From the NCBI GenBank assembly GCA_964569315.1, contig CAZMUZ010000013.1, positions 1 to 50,826 on the forward strand: a stretch of DNA of 50,826 bases, given 5' to 3'. This DNA is from CADEFF01 sp964569315 (lineage in GTDB: Bacteria; Pseudomonadota; Alphaproteobacteria; Dongiales; Dongiaceae). Under the pieces are notes generated by a model that searched no databases, was not told the DNA's origin, and saw only the letters and a program-made list of their open reading frames with translations. Numbering within the stretch: the stretch's first letter is position 1; every line of letters starts with the position of its first letter. This document shows positions 1-8,337 of this stretch, in pieces. The translations under genes and the position numbers were made by a program.

Positions 1-2
1 AG

Positions 3-1124
3 GATTTCAAGCAGGTGGTCGATGCCTGCACCCTCTGCGACCTCTGCTTCATGACGAAATGCCCCTATGTGCCGCCGCACGAGTTCAACCTCGATTTCCC
101 GCATCTCATGCTGCGCGCCCGCATGGCGGAGCGTGCGCAAGGGAAGGTCGAGCGGATCCGCGACGAGCTCGGCAAGACCGACCGCAACGCCGCGCTCGCG
201 CGGCCGGTGGCGCCGCTCGCGAACTGGGCGAGCGATACCGGCAACGGCCTCACCCGGCCGATCCTGGAGAAGGTCGCGGGCATCGACCGCAACGCGGCCC
301 TGCCCAAGTTCCACGGCAAGACCTTCGTCGCCCGCGCGAAAAGCGAGGCGCCGGCGGTCGACCGCGAGGCGCCGGCCTTCGGCCGCAAGGCCGTGCTCTA
401 CGCGACCTGCTTCGTGAACTACCACAACCCCGCGATCGGCCAGGCGACGCGCGCGGTGCTGGCGAAGAACGGCGTCGAGACCGAGGTGCTCTATCCCGCC
501 TGCTGCGGCATGCCGCAGATGGAGCAGGGCGATATCGCGACCGTGGCGAAACGGGCCGAGACCGTGTCCCGGGCGCTGCTGCCCTGGATCGAGAAGGGCT
601 ATGACGTGGTCGCGCTCGTGCCTTCCTGCGCCCTCATGCTGAAATTCGAATGGCCGCTGATCCTGCCCGAGGACGCGACGGTGAAGCGGCTCGCCAACGC
701 GACCTTCGACGCGAGCGAATATGTCGTCGACATCGCCAAGCGCGAGGGGCTGGCGCCGGGGCTGAAGCCGCTCGAGGGCGGCGTCGCGCTCCATATCGCC
801 TGCCATGCCCGCGCCCAGAACATGGGCCAGAAGGCCACCGAGATGCTGAAGCTCATCCCCGAGGCCGATCTCGCCGTGATCGAGCGCTGCTCGGGCCATG
901 GCGGCTCCTGGGGCGTGATGAAGGGGAACTTCGAGACGGCGCTCAAGGTCGGCAAGCCGGTGGCGCGGAGCGCCGCCGGCAGCGGCAAGCGGAGCCTCGC
1001 CTCGGAATGTCCGCTCGCCGCGGTCCATATCCTGCAGGGCATCGAGCGGCTCGGCGCGGAAAAGCCGGATTTCGGCACGCCCGCCCATCCGATCGAGCTC
1101 ATGGCCCGCGCCTACGGGCTCTGA
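3..1124 (+). CDS. Fe-S cluster protein, heterodisulfide reductase/GlpC-like (5' partial)
   Basis: The reading frame is open to the window edge, so the N-terminus is missing; GTG at 15 is only an internal codon. The visible protein begins with a ferredoxin-type cysteine cluster (CTLCDLCFMTKCP), which suggests that the tail of a 4Fe-4S domain is retained. Two CCG-type half-domains follow: one carries CCGMPQ and the second carries HIACHARAQ and CSGHGGSWG, where the canonical second cysteine of CCG is serine. This is the layout of the electron-transfer subunits GlpC and HdrB. From memory, this subfamily is often linked to rubrerythrin and DUF3501 genes, and the DUF3501 gene starts 20 bases downstream here. 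Its partner and substrate are unknown; a redox role in peroxide or iron handling is inference. Confidence 0.8.
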   Translation, partial: DFKQVVDACTLCDLCFMTKCPYVPPHEFNLDFPHLMLRARMAERAQGKVERIRDELGKTDRNAALARPVAPLANWASDTGNGLTRPILEKVAGIDRNAALPKFHGKTFVARAKSEAPAVDREAPAFGRKAVLYATCFVNYHNPAIGQATRAVLAKNGVETEVLYPACCGMPQMEQGDIATVAKRAETVSRALLPWIEKGYDVVALVPSCALMLKFEWPLILPEDATVKRLANATFDASEYVVDIAKREGLAPGLKPLEGGVALHIACHARAQNMGQKATEMLKLIPEADLAVIERCSGHGGSWGVMKGNFETALKVGKPVARSAAGSGKRSLASECPLAAVHILQGIERLGAEKPDFGTPAHPIELMARAYGL

Positions 1125-1144
1125 CCCATCCGGAAGGAGATCGC

Positions 1145-1738
1145 ATGACCGCGAAGAAGCGCGAGATCACGCCGGCCGATCTCATCAGCCTCGAGGCCTA
1201 TACCCGGATCCGCAAGGAGCATCGCACGGCGCTGGTCGCGCGCAAGCGCCAGCGCCGGCTCGAGGTCGGCCCGGTCGCCAGCATCCATTTCGAGAACTAC
1301 GAGAGCATGTGGTTCCAGGTGCAGGAGATGCTCTATATCGAGCGGGGCGGCGAGGCGCAGATCGAGGGCGAGCTTGCCGCCTACAATCCGCTCATCCCCC
1401 AGGGGCGCGAGCTGGTGGCGACCATCCTCTTCGAGATCGAGGATCCGGATCGCCGCAAGCGGATGCTGGCGAAGCTGGGCGGCATCGAGAACAATGCCTT
1501 CATCGAGGTCGGCGGCGCGCGCATCCGCGGCGTGGCGGAAGAGGATCAGGAGCGCAGCACGGCCGAGGGCAAGGCTTCCTCCGTGCAGTTCGTCCATTTC
1601 CCCTTCACCGCGGCGCAGATCGCGGCCTTCCGCCAGCCGGATGCCAGGGTCGCGGTCGGTTTCGACCATCCGAACTATGGCCATCTGAGCGCGATGCCGG
1701 AGGCCGTCCGTCAGGCGCTCGCCGAGGATTTCGACTGA
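1145..1738 (+). CDS. DUF3501 family protein
   Basis: A 197-residue cytoplasmic protein without signal peptide or membrane segment, recognised by overall similarity to DUF3501 (the QEMLYIERG and NPLIPQGRELVATI regions). A strong ribosome binding site (GGAAGGAG) precedes the ATG, and the gene starts 20 bases after the Fe-S protein, so the two are almost certainly cotranscribed. The family has no established biochemical function. Its recurrent pairing with CCG-domain Fe-S proteins suggests an accessory role in the same redox process, which is inference from context only. The frame is intact and codon use matches the neighbours. Confidence 0.8.
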   Translation: MTAKKREITPADLISLEAYTRIRKEHRTALVARKRQRRLEVGPVASIHFENYESMWFQVQEMLYIERGGEAQIEGELAAYNPLIPQGRELVATILFEIEDPDRRKRMLAKLGGIENNAFIEVGGARIRGVAEEDQERSTAEGKASSVQFVHFPFTAAQIAAFRQPDARVAVGFDHPNYGHLSAMPEAVRQALAEDFD

Positions 1739-1753
1739 AGCCCGATTGCCGGC

Positions 1754-2317
1754 TTAAACGGTAACGGCCCCCTGCGCCTCGCGCGCGGCGAAGGCGTCGA
1801 GCGCCTCCGGATCGCGCAGCGTCTCGATCGGCTTTCGGCCTTCGAGGGCGGCAAGCTCCCGCAGGAGCCGCGGCCGGATCTGGCGGTGATACTCCCAGAT
1901 GAAGGGGTAGATCGTTTCGAGCGCGGGCAGGGTCACGCCGTCGCCGCGCTCGGCGCTTGCGTCGCCGCGCTTCGCCGCCCAGAGGAAGTTGCGCCAGACC
2001 GGCGGATCGATGTGGACGACGAGGTCGGCCGCGGCGAGCCGGTCCCGGATCGTGCCCCAGACGCCGATGCCGTCGATCACCCAGGCGGGCGCTGCGATCA
2101 GCCCCGCATGGAACGCCTTGAAGTCCGCGCGCTTCGCGATGCCCCATTCCTTCGAGAACTGGGCGCGGTCGAGCTCGCGATAGGGAAGCTTCCGCGCCGC
2201 GGCCATGATGCGGGCGAGGCGCGACTTGCCGCCGGCGATATTGCCGATCACGGCGATGCGCCGCGCGGCGGGGTGCGGGACCGTTCCGCGTCCCGACGGG
2301 GGCGCCGCGCCGCTCAG
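1754..2317 (-). CDS. P-loop kinase / DNA topology modulation protein (FlaR)-like ATPase
   Basis: A P-loop NTPase of adenylate/shikimate-kinase size with the Walker A sequence GNIAGGKS near its N-terminus, a following ELDRAQF-type segment and the WVIDGIGVW and VVHIDPPVWRNFLW segments seen in the family annotated as topology modulation protein or AAA kinase. The substrate is unknown. The start is unresolved: no ATG lies before the P-loop, and the GTG at 2251 would begin only two residues before it. I place the start at CTG 2317, which overlaps the stop of the upstream SH3 gene (cTGA) and gives about 187 residues by translational coupling. The stop is TAA at 1754-1756. The family call is fairly secure; the N-terminus is not. 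Confidence 0.65.
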   Translation of the reverse strand: MSGAAPPSGRGTVPHPAARRIAVIGNIAGGKSRLARIMAAARKLPYRELDRAQFSKEWGIAKRADFKAFHAGLIAAPAWVIDGIGVWGTIRDRLAAADLVVHIDPPVWRNFLWAAKRGDASAERGDGVTLPALETIYPFIWEYHRQIRPRLLRELAALEGRKPIETLRDPEALDAFAAREAQGAVTV

Positions 2318-2829
2318 AAGGTTTCGTCCGGCAGCACGCCGAAAATTCTCCCGCGCTCGACCCAGCCGCGATAGCCCTGCACCTCGGCCCGGCACCAGGC
2401 CGGTCCGCATTCCAGGAGATCGCCGATCACGCCCGGCGAGAGCCGTGCCGCGGGATGCGCGCCATTGTCCGGCGCGAGGCGCATCTCGTAGATCTCGGGC
2501 GAGGTCACCAGAAAGCTGCGCTTGCCGTCGAGCATGCTCTGATGCACCCAGCCCTCGCTGCCTTCCCAGTCGCGGATCTTGCGCCAGGTGTCGAACTCCT
2601 CGACCACCTCGACCGGCATCGCCTTGCGCTTGTAGATCCATTCGATCGGATAGGTGAGGCCCGGTCCCGTGCGCAGATTGACCTCGTTCGAGCGGAGCGA
2701 GACGAAGCGCGGAATGGGCAGGCCCGAGGGATTGGCGGGGGTCGTCTGTGCCTCTACGAAACCGGTGCCGAAAAGAAAGAAGACGGCCATGAAGGTCGCC
2801 ATGGCGATACGCAGCCTTTTGGTTCCCAC
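2314..2829 (-). CDS. Secreted SH3-domain protein
   Basis: A 171-residue exported protein. The N-terminus (MGTKRLRIAM, then a hydrophobic stretch ending GTGFVEAQ) is a typical signal peptide with cleavage likely after VEA. The mature part holds two bacterial SH3-like segments: an LRTGPGLTYPIEWIYKR motif, typical of SH3_4/SH3_3 domains, and a second copy near the C-terminus ending in a GWVERGRIFGVLPDE type sequence. Such domains bind peptidoglycan or periplasmic partners. I chose GTG 2829 because AGGGGA lies at proper spacing in front of it; the frame is also open further upstream, to GTG 2865. The stop overlaps the putative CTG start of the downstream kinase. Confidence 0.75.
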   Translation of the reverse strand: MGTKRLRIAMATFMAVFFLFGTGFVEAQTTPANPSGLPIPRFVSLRSNEVNLRTGPGLTYPIEWIYKRKAMPVEVVEEFDTWRKIRDWEGSEGWVHQSMLDGKRSFLVTSPEIYEMRLAPDNGAHPAARLSPGVIGDLLECGPAWCRAEVQGYRGWVERGRIFGVLPDETF

Positions 2830-3153
2830 ACTCGTTTCCCCTGGTGATCTTTCTCGCGCCCGCACGCCACACGCGCGGCGGGCCGACTCGCAAGCGAAGC
2901 TTCCTGCCGGAGCGCCCGCCGGTCAAGCTGCGCGAGGCGCGCGAGGGGGCGTCCGCCGGGCAGGAACGGGAGGCCGTCGTCCGCGGGGGCCGCGGCGCCG
3001 CGTCGCAAGCCGCTTTCGGGGCGGCTCGCTGGACAAGCCGCGGTGCTTCTTGCTATGGCAGGGCGAAGAGCAGGGAGCTACCGGTGCGCCGCTTCGGCCG
3101 CCGGTTTACCGAAAATAGTCGGCGTTCAACGCCGCGGGTCCGGGACGGTTTCG
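2830..3153. other. Intergenic region between divergent genes
   Basis: A 324-base stretch between the SH3 gene (minus) and the dehydrogenase (plus). I see no convincing gene. It must hold both promoters. A weak candidate for the plus strand is TGGACA at 3030-3035 followed by GCTATGGC at 3052-3059, which resembles the alphaproteobacterial housekeeping pattern only loosely. No terminator or riboswitch is evident. Confidence 0.5.
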
Positions 3154-4137
3154 ATGCCCATAAAACCGATCGTCGTCGTCACGCGCAAACTGCCCGATCC
3201 GATCGAGACGCGGATGATGGAGCTGTTCTCCTGCCGCCTCAATCACGACGACCATCCGCTGGGCCAGGCCGAGCTGGTCGAGGCGGTGAAGACCGCCGAT
3301 GTGCTGGTGCCGACGGTGACCGACCGCATCGACGCCGCCGTGCTGAGCCAGGCGGGGCCGAAGCTGAAGCTGATCGCCTCCTTCGGCACCGGCGTCGACC
3401 ATATCGATCTCGCGACCGCGCGCCAGCGCGCCATCACCGTCACCAACACGCCGGGCGTGCTGACCGAGGATACCGCCGACATGACCATGGCGCTGATCCT
3501 CGCCGTGCCGCGGCGCCTCGCGGAGGGCGAGCGGCTGGTGCGCGCCGGCGCCTGGAAGGGCTGGGGCCCGACCACCATGCTCGGCCACCGCATCTGGGGC
3601 AAACGGCTCGGCATCATCGGCATGGGCCGGATCGGGACGGCCGTCGCCAGGCGCGCCCGCGGCTTCGGCGTCGCGGTCCACTACCACAACCGGCGGCGCG
3701 TCCATGCCGAGCTCGAGGCCGAGCTCGAGGCGACCTACTGGGAAAGCCTCGACCAGATGCTGGCGCGGATGGACATCATCTCGATCAACTGCCCGCACAC
3801 GCCCGCGACCTACCACCTGCTTTCGGCGCGCCGCCTGGCGCTGCTGCCGAAGCACGCCTATATCGTCAACACCTCGCGCGGCGAAGTGGTGGACGAAAGC
3901 GCGCTCACCCGGATGCTCGGACGCGGCGAGATCGCCGGCGCCGGGCTCGACGTGTTCGAGCACGAGCCGGCGGTCAATCCGAAACTGCTGAAGCTCGACA
4001 ATGTCGTGCTGCTGCCGCATATGGGCTCGGCCACCATCGAGGGCCGCATCGACATGGGCGAGAAGGTCATCATCAACATCAAGACCTTCGCCGACGGTCA
4101 CAAGCCGCCGGACCGCGTGCTCGAGACGATGTTCTGA
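3154..4137 (+). CDS. D-isomer-specific 2-hydroxyacid dehydrogenase (glyoxylate/hydroxypyruvate reductase type)
   Basis: A 327-residue NAD(P)-dependent oxidoreductase of the D-2-hydroxyacid dehydrogenase family. The Rossmann glycine motif GMGRIG lies at residues 156-161. The catalytic arginine is in NTSRGEVVDE (about R242), the glutamate in DVFEHEP (about E271) and the histidine in LLPHMGSAT (about H289). After the second beta strand the sequence HNRRR replaces the acidic residue of NAD-specific enzymes, which favours NADPH. This supports a glyoxylate/hydroxypyruvate reductase role, interconverting 2-oxoacids and D-2-hydroxyacids in the cytoplasm. The length fits the family. ATG 3154 is used; the longer frame upstream lacks family similarity. 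It is convergent with the moeB-like gene. Confidence 0.9.
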   Translation: MPIKPIVVVTRKLPDPIETRMMELFSCRLNHDDHPLGQAELVEAVKTADVLVPTVTDRIDAAVLSQAGPKLKLIASFGTGVDHIDLATARQRAITVTNTPGVLTEDTADMTMALILAVPRRLAEGERLVRAGAWKGWGPTTMLGHRIWGKRLGIIGMGRIGTAVARRARGFGVAVHYHNRRRVHAELEAELEATYWESLDQMLARMDIISINCPHTPATYHLLSARRLALLPKHAYIVNTSRGEVVDESALTRMLGRGEIAGAGLDVFEHEPAVNPKLLKLDNVVLLPHMGSATIEGRIDMGEKVIINIKTFADGHKPPDRVLETMF

Positions 4138-4160
4138 ACGGACGGTTTGGCGGGCTCGGC

Positions 4161-4946
4161 TCAGGCGGCCTTGCCGGATTGCGGCCGCCACCGGCTGCAA
4201 AGCGGGCAGGTCTCCGAACGCCGGAAGCGGATGCGGCGGAAGCTCGCCCCGAGCGCGTCATAGAGCAGCAGCGAGCCGGAGAGGCTCTCGCCGATCCCGA
4301 GCAGCTCCTTCAGCACCTCGACCCCCTGCATCGCGCCGAGCGTGCCGGCGAGCGCTCCGAGAATGCCGGCCTGCTCGCAGCGCGGAATGGCGTCGTCGTC
4401 GGGCGGCTCGGCATGGAGGCAGCGCAGGCAGGGATGCGGCGGCCCGAGATAGGGCTTGAAGGTGGTGAGCTGCCCGTCGAAGCGCAGGATCGCGGCATAG
4501 ACGAGCGTCTTGCCGGCGCGGTAGCAGGCGTCGGCGAGCGCGAAGCGCGTGCCGAAATTGTCGCTGCCGTCGGCGACGAGGTCGTAGGGTGCGATCAGCG
4601 CATCGACATTGGCGGGATCGAGCCGGCGGTCGATGCGGTCGATCCTCACCTCGGGGTTGATGCGGGCGAGCGCTGCGGCCGCGCTCTCGGTCTTGAGGCG
4701 GCCGACATCCGCCGTGCCATGCAGCACCTGGCGCTGCAGGTTCGAGAGATCGACGCGGTCGTCGTCGACCACCCCGAGCCGGCCGACGCCCGCCGCGGCC
4801 AGATAGAGCAGCAGCGGCGAGCCGAGCCCGCCCGCGCCCAGCACCAGCACCTTGCTTTCCAGGAGCTTCGCCTGGCCTTCCTCGCCCACCTCGTCGAGGA
4901 TCAGGTGGCGGGCGTAGCGCTCGACCTGCTGGTCCGTCAGTTCCAT
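4161..4946 (-). CDS. moeB: HesA/MoeB/ThiF family adenylyltransferase
   Basis: A 261-residue E1-like enzyme that adenylates the C-terminal glycine of a small ubiquitin-fold sulfur carrier (MoaD or ThiS). It shows the nucleotide motif GAGGLGS at 37-43, the DGSDN motif at 126-130 and two zinc CxxC pairs (C173/C176 and C247/C250). Cys190 lies where ThiF proteins carry the cysteine that joins the carrier. There is no C-terminal rhodanese domain, unlike the longer MoeZ type. The start 35 bases after cysK, on the same strand, and the upstream Rrf2 regulator place it in a sulfur mobilisation block. Whether it serves molybdopterin, thiamine or both cannot be told from sequence alone. Confidence 0.88.
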   Translation of the reverse strand: MELTDQQVERYARHLILDEVGEEGQAKLLESKVLVLGAGGLGSPLLLYLAAAGVGRLGVVDDDRVDLSNLQRQVLHGTADVGRLKTESAAAALARINPEVRIDRIDRRLDPANVDALIAPYDLVADGSDNFGTRFALADACYRAGKTLVYAAILRFDGQLTTFKPYLGPPHPCLRCLHAEPPDDDAIPRCEQAGILGALAGTLGAMQGVEVLKELLGIGESLSGSLLLYDALGASFRRIRFRRSETCPLCSRWRPQSGKAA

Positions 4947-4981
4947 CCGGCCTCCCGGCGCGCGCGCTTCGCGTCGCGCGC

Positions 4982-5971
<990 letters not shown>

Positions 5972-6009
5972 GCTGGCTGAACTCTGCAATGACGCGGGGG
6001 GACGATCGG

Positions 6010-6465
6010 TCAGATGGAGAAGTCGAGGCGCTGGGCCACCTCGGTCGGGACGCCGGCTTCGTGGGCGCGCAGGCAAAGATCCTCGACGGTGATGCTGTCC
6101 ATCTCGCGCAGCATGCGGTCCTGGATGTCGCGCCAGAACGGCCGGATCACCTTGACGCCGAGCGGCGAGCCGCCGATATCGCCGAGCGGATCCGGCACCA
6201 CGTCGATCTGCCGCATGACGCGGACGATCTCGCCGAGCGTGATGCGCCGGCGCTCGCGCGCGAGGCGATAGCCGCCGCGCGGGCCGCGCTGGCCGGTCAG
6301 CACGCCGCGTTTCACGAGGTGCTGCAGCACCTGCTCGAGATAGCGGCGCGGGATGCCCTGGCGCTCGGAAATCTCGCCGCTCTGCACGGGCCGGCTCGCG
6401 CCGTGATAGGCGATGTCGACCACCGCTTCGATGGCGAACAGCAGACGCTTGGAAAGGCGAAGCAA
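6010..6465 (-). CDS. Rrf2 family transcriptional regulator, cysteine-poor (CymR-like)
   Basis: A 151-residue regulator with the Rrf2 winged helix at the N-terminus (RLLFAIEAVVDIAYH, then IPRRYLEQVLQHLVKRG and a wing with GPRGGYRLAR). IscR and NsrR hold an Fe-S cluster through three clustered cysteines around residues 90-105. Here that segment (VVPDPLGDIGGSPLG) has none, and the only cysteine is C131, so it is unlikely to be a classical Fe-S sensor. Position directly upstream of cysK suggests a CymR-like regulator of cysteine metabolism that acts with CysK, which is inference. The start is TTG 6465, supported by a very strong GGAAAGGAGG ribosome binding site five bases ahead; dut ends 15 bases upstream. 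Confidence 0.88.
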   Translation of the reverse strand: MLRLSKRLLFAIEAVVDIAYHGASRPVQSGEISERQGIPRRYLEQVLQHLVKRGVLTGQRGPRGGYRLARERRRITLGEIVRVMRQIDVVPDPLGDIGGSPLGVKVIRPFWRDIQDRMLREMDSITVEDLCLRAHEAGVPTEVAQRLDFSI

Positions 6466-6480
6466 GGCGGCCTCCTTTCC

Positions 6481-6948
6481 TCAGCCCGCGGCCACGAGGC
6501 CGGTCGAGCCGAAGCCGCCGGCCTCCCGCTCGGTCGCTTCGAGCGAGGCCCGGACGGCCCATTCCGCGAGCGCGACCGGCGCCAGCACGAGCTGCGCGAC
6601 GCGGGTTCCGCGCTCGATGACGACGCTCTCCGCGCCGAGATTGACGAGGATCACCTTGATCTCGCCGCGATAGTCGGAATCGATGGTGCCAGGGCTGTTG
6701 AGCACGGTGATGCCGTGCTTGAGGGCGAGGCCGGAGCGCGGCCGGATCTGCGCCTCGTAGCCCGCGGGCAGGGCGATCGCGATGCCCGTCGGAACCAGCG
6801 CGCGGGCGCCCGGCGGCAGCGTTTCCGGCGCCTCGAGGGCCGCCATCAGATCCATGCCGGCGCTGCCCGCCGTCGCATAGGCGGGCAGGGGGAGGTCGGC
6901 CCCGTGAGGCAGGCGTCGGAGCCCGACCGTGACGGGGGTGCGATTCAT
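6481..6948 (-). CDS. dut: dUTP diphosphatase
   Basis: A 155-residue trimeric dUTPase that hydrolyses dUTP to dUMP and pyrophosphate, keeping uracil out of DNA and supplying dTMP synthesis. All five family motifs are visible in order: AGMDL, RPRSGLALK, GTIDSDYRGEI, RVAQLVL and the C-terminal GGFGSTG that closes over the substrate. Its ATG overlaps the TGA of coaBC by four bases (6945-6948), showing translational coupling. The coaBC-dut order is common in proteobacteria. Confidence 0.95.
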   Translation of the reverse strand: MNRTPVTVGLRRLPHGADLPLPAYATAGSAGMDLMAALEAPETLPPGARALVPTGIAIALPAGYEAQIRPRSGLALKHGITVLNSPGTIDSDYRGEIKVILVNLGAESVVIERGTRVAQLVLAPVALAEWAVRASLEATEREAGGFGSTGLVAAG

Positions 6949-8156
6949 TCCGCGGCTCCGGCCCGGAGGTTCGCGGCGATGCGATCGGCGAGGCGTTCGG
7001 CCACTTCCTGCTTCGTCATGCGCGGCCAGCCCTCGCTACCCGTCTCGGTCACGAACTCGATGGTGTTGCTGTCGCCGCCGAAGGTATCGGTGCCGGTCGA
7101 GACGTCGTTCGCAAGGATCCAGTCGCAGCCCTTCCTCGCGCGCTTCGCCTTCGCGTTCTCGGCCACCTTCTCGGTCTCGGCGGCGAAGCCGATCACCAGA
7201 CGGGGCCGGCCGTTCCCGCGTGCGGCGAGCGAAGCCAGAATGTCGGGGTTCTCGACGAGGCCGAGCGCGGGCGGCTTTCCCTTCGCTTTCTTGAGCTTGC
7301 TGTCGGCGGCCTCGGCGGGGCGCCAGTCGGCGACCGCCGCCGCGCAGACCGCGACATCGACGGGAAGGGCCGCCCGGCAGGCCTCCAGCATGTCGCGCGC
7401 CGTCTCCACCCGCATCACCGTCACCCCCGCGGGGTCGCGCTCGGCGGTCGGGCCGGAAACCAGCAGGGTCGTGGCGCCGCGGCGCGCGAGCGCCGCCGCG
7501 ATCGCATGGCCCTGGCGGCCGGAGGAACGATTGCCGATGAAGCGCACCGGGTCGATCGGCTCGTGGGTCGGCCCGCTGGTGACGAGCGCACGCCGGCCGG
7601 AAAGCGGCGCCGCGGTGCCGAAGAAATGCTCGATCTGCGCGATGATCTCGAGGGGCTCGGCCATGCGGCCGGAGCCGACCTCGCCGCAGGCGAGATCGCC
7701 GCTGCCGGGGCCGACGGTGATGATGCCGCGCGCCCGGAGCTTCGCGACATTCTCCTGCGTCGCCTTGTGGTTCCACATCTCGACATTCATGGTCGGCGCC
7801 GCCATCACCGGCTTGTTGGTGGCGAGCAGCGCGGTCGTGGCGAGGTCGTCGGCGATCCCGGCCGCCATCTTGGCGAGAATGTCGGCGGTGGCGGGCGCGA
7901 TGAGCAGGAGATCGGCTTCGCGCGAGAGGCGGATATGCCCCATCTCGCTTTCGTCGTCGAGCGAGAAGAGATCCGTATAGACCTTCTCCTCGGAGAGCGC
8001 GGCCACCGAAAGCGGGGTCACGAACTCCGCCCCGCCCCGCGTCAGGATCGCGCGCACCGAAGCGCCGCGCTCGCGCAAGCGCCGGATCAGATCGAGGCTC
8101 TTATAGGCCGCGATGCCGCCCGCGATGACGAGGAGAATTCGTTTGCCGACCAGCAT
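6945..8156 (-). CDS. coaBC: Bifunctional phosphopantothenoylcysteine decarboxylase / phosphopantothenate-cysteine ligase
   Basis: A 403-residue two-domain enzyme of coenzyme A synthesis. The N-terminal flavoprotein CoaC domain (about 1-190) decarboxylates 4'-phosphopantothenoylcysteine and shows the opening GGIAAYKS, the ATADILAKMAAGIADDL segment and the substrate-clamp motif APTMNVEMW. The C-terminal CoaB ligase domain (about 195-403) shows SGPTHEPIDPVRFI and the ILANDV motif, and couples cysteine using CTP. ATG 8156 gives the usual N-terminus; an in-frame extension to 8180 has no family support. It is first in a likely operon with dut, and possibly with rrf2-cysK-moeB. Confidence 0.94.
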   Translation of the reverse strand: MLVGKRILLVIAGGIAAYKSLDLIRRLRERGASVRAILTRGGAEFVTPLSVAALSEEKVYTDLFSLDDESEMGHIRLSREADLLLIAPATADILAKMAAGIADDLATTALLATNKPVMAAPTMNVEMWNHKATQENVAKLRARGIITVGPGSGDLACGEVGSGRMAEPLEIIAQIEHFFGTAAPLSGRRALVTSGPTHEPIDPVRFIGNRSSGRQGHAIAAALARRGATTLLVSGPTAERDPAGVTVMRVETARDMLEACRAALPVDVAVCAAAVADWRPAEAADSKLKKAKGKPPALGLVENPDILASLAARGNGRPRLVIGFAAETEKVAENAKAKRARKGCDWILANDVSTGTDTFGGDSNTIEFVTETGSEGWPRMTKQEVAERLADRIAANLRAGAAE

Positions 8157-8288
8157 TCTGCCTCCCGACGGGGATTTCACGGTCCGGCACCGCTAATAGC
8201 CTACGCCGGCCACCCTGAAACTGCAATAAACTCCATTTAACATATTGACGAAGTTGCCGGTTTTTCAATGCGCCGGCTCGCCGGGAGC

Positions 8289-8304
8289 GGCCGTGAAAAC
8301 GGCC
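8289..8304. repeat. Short inverted repeat downstream of ubiB
   Basis: A perfect 6-base stem with a four-base loop (GGCCGT-GAAA-ACGGCC) lies 34 bases past the ubiB stop, between ubiB and the coaBC promoter region. It could form an RNA hairpin at the end of the ubiB transcript. No U-tract follows on the minus strand, so an intrinsic terminator is only a weak possibility. Confidence 0.35.
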
Positions 8305-8337
8305 ACGGCACCCGCCTATTCCGCGGGGCGCCCATGT

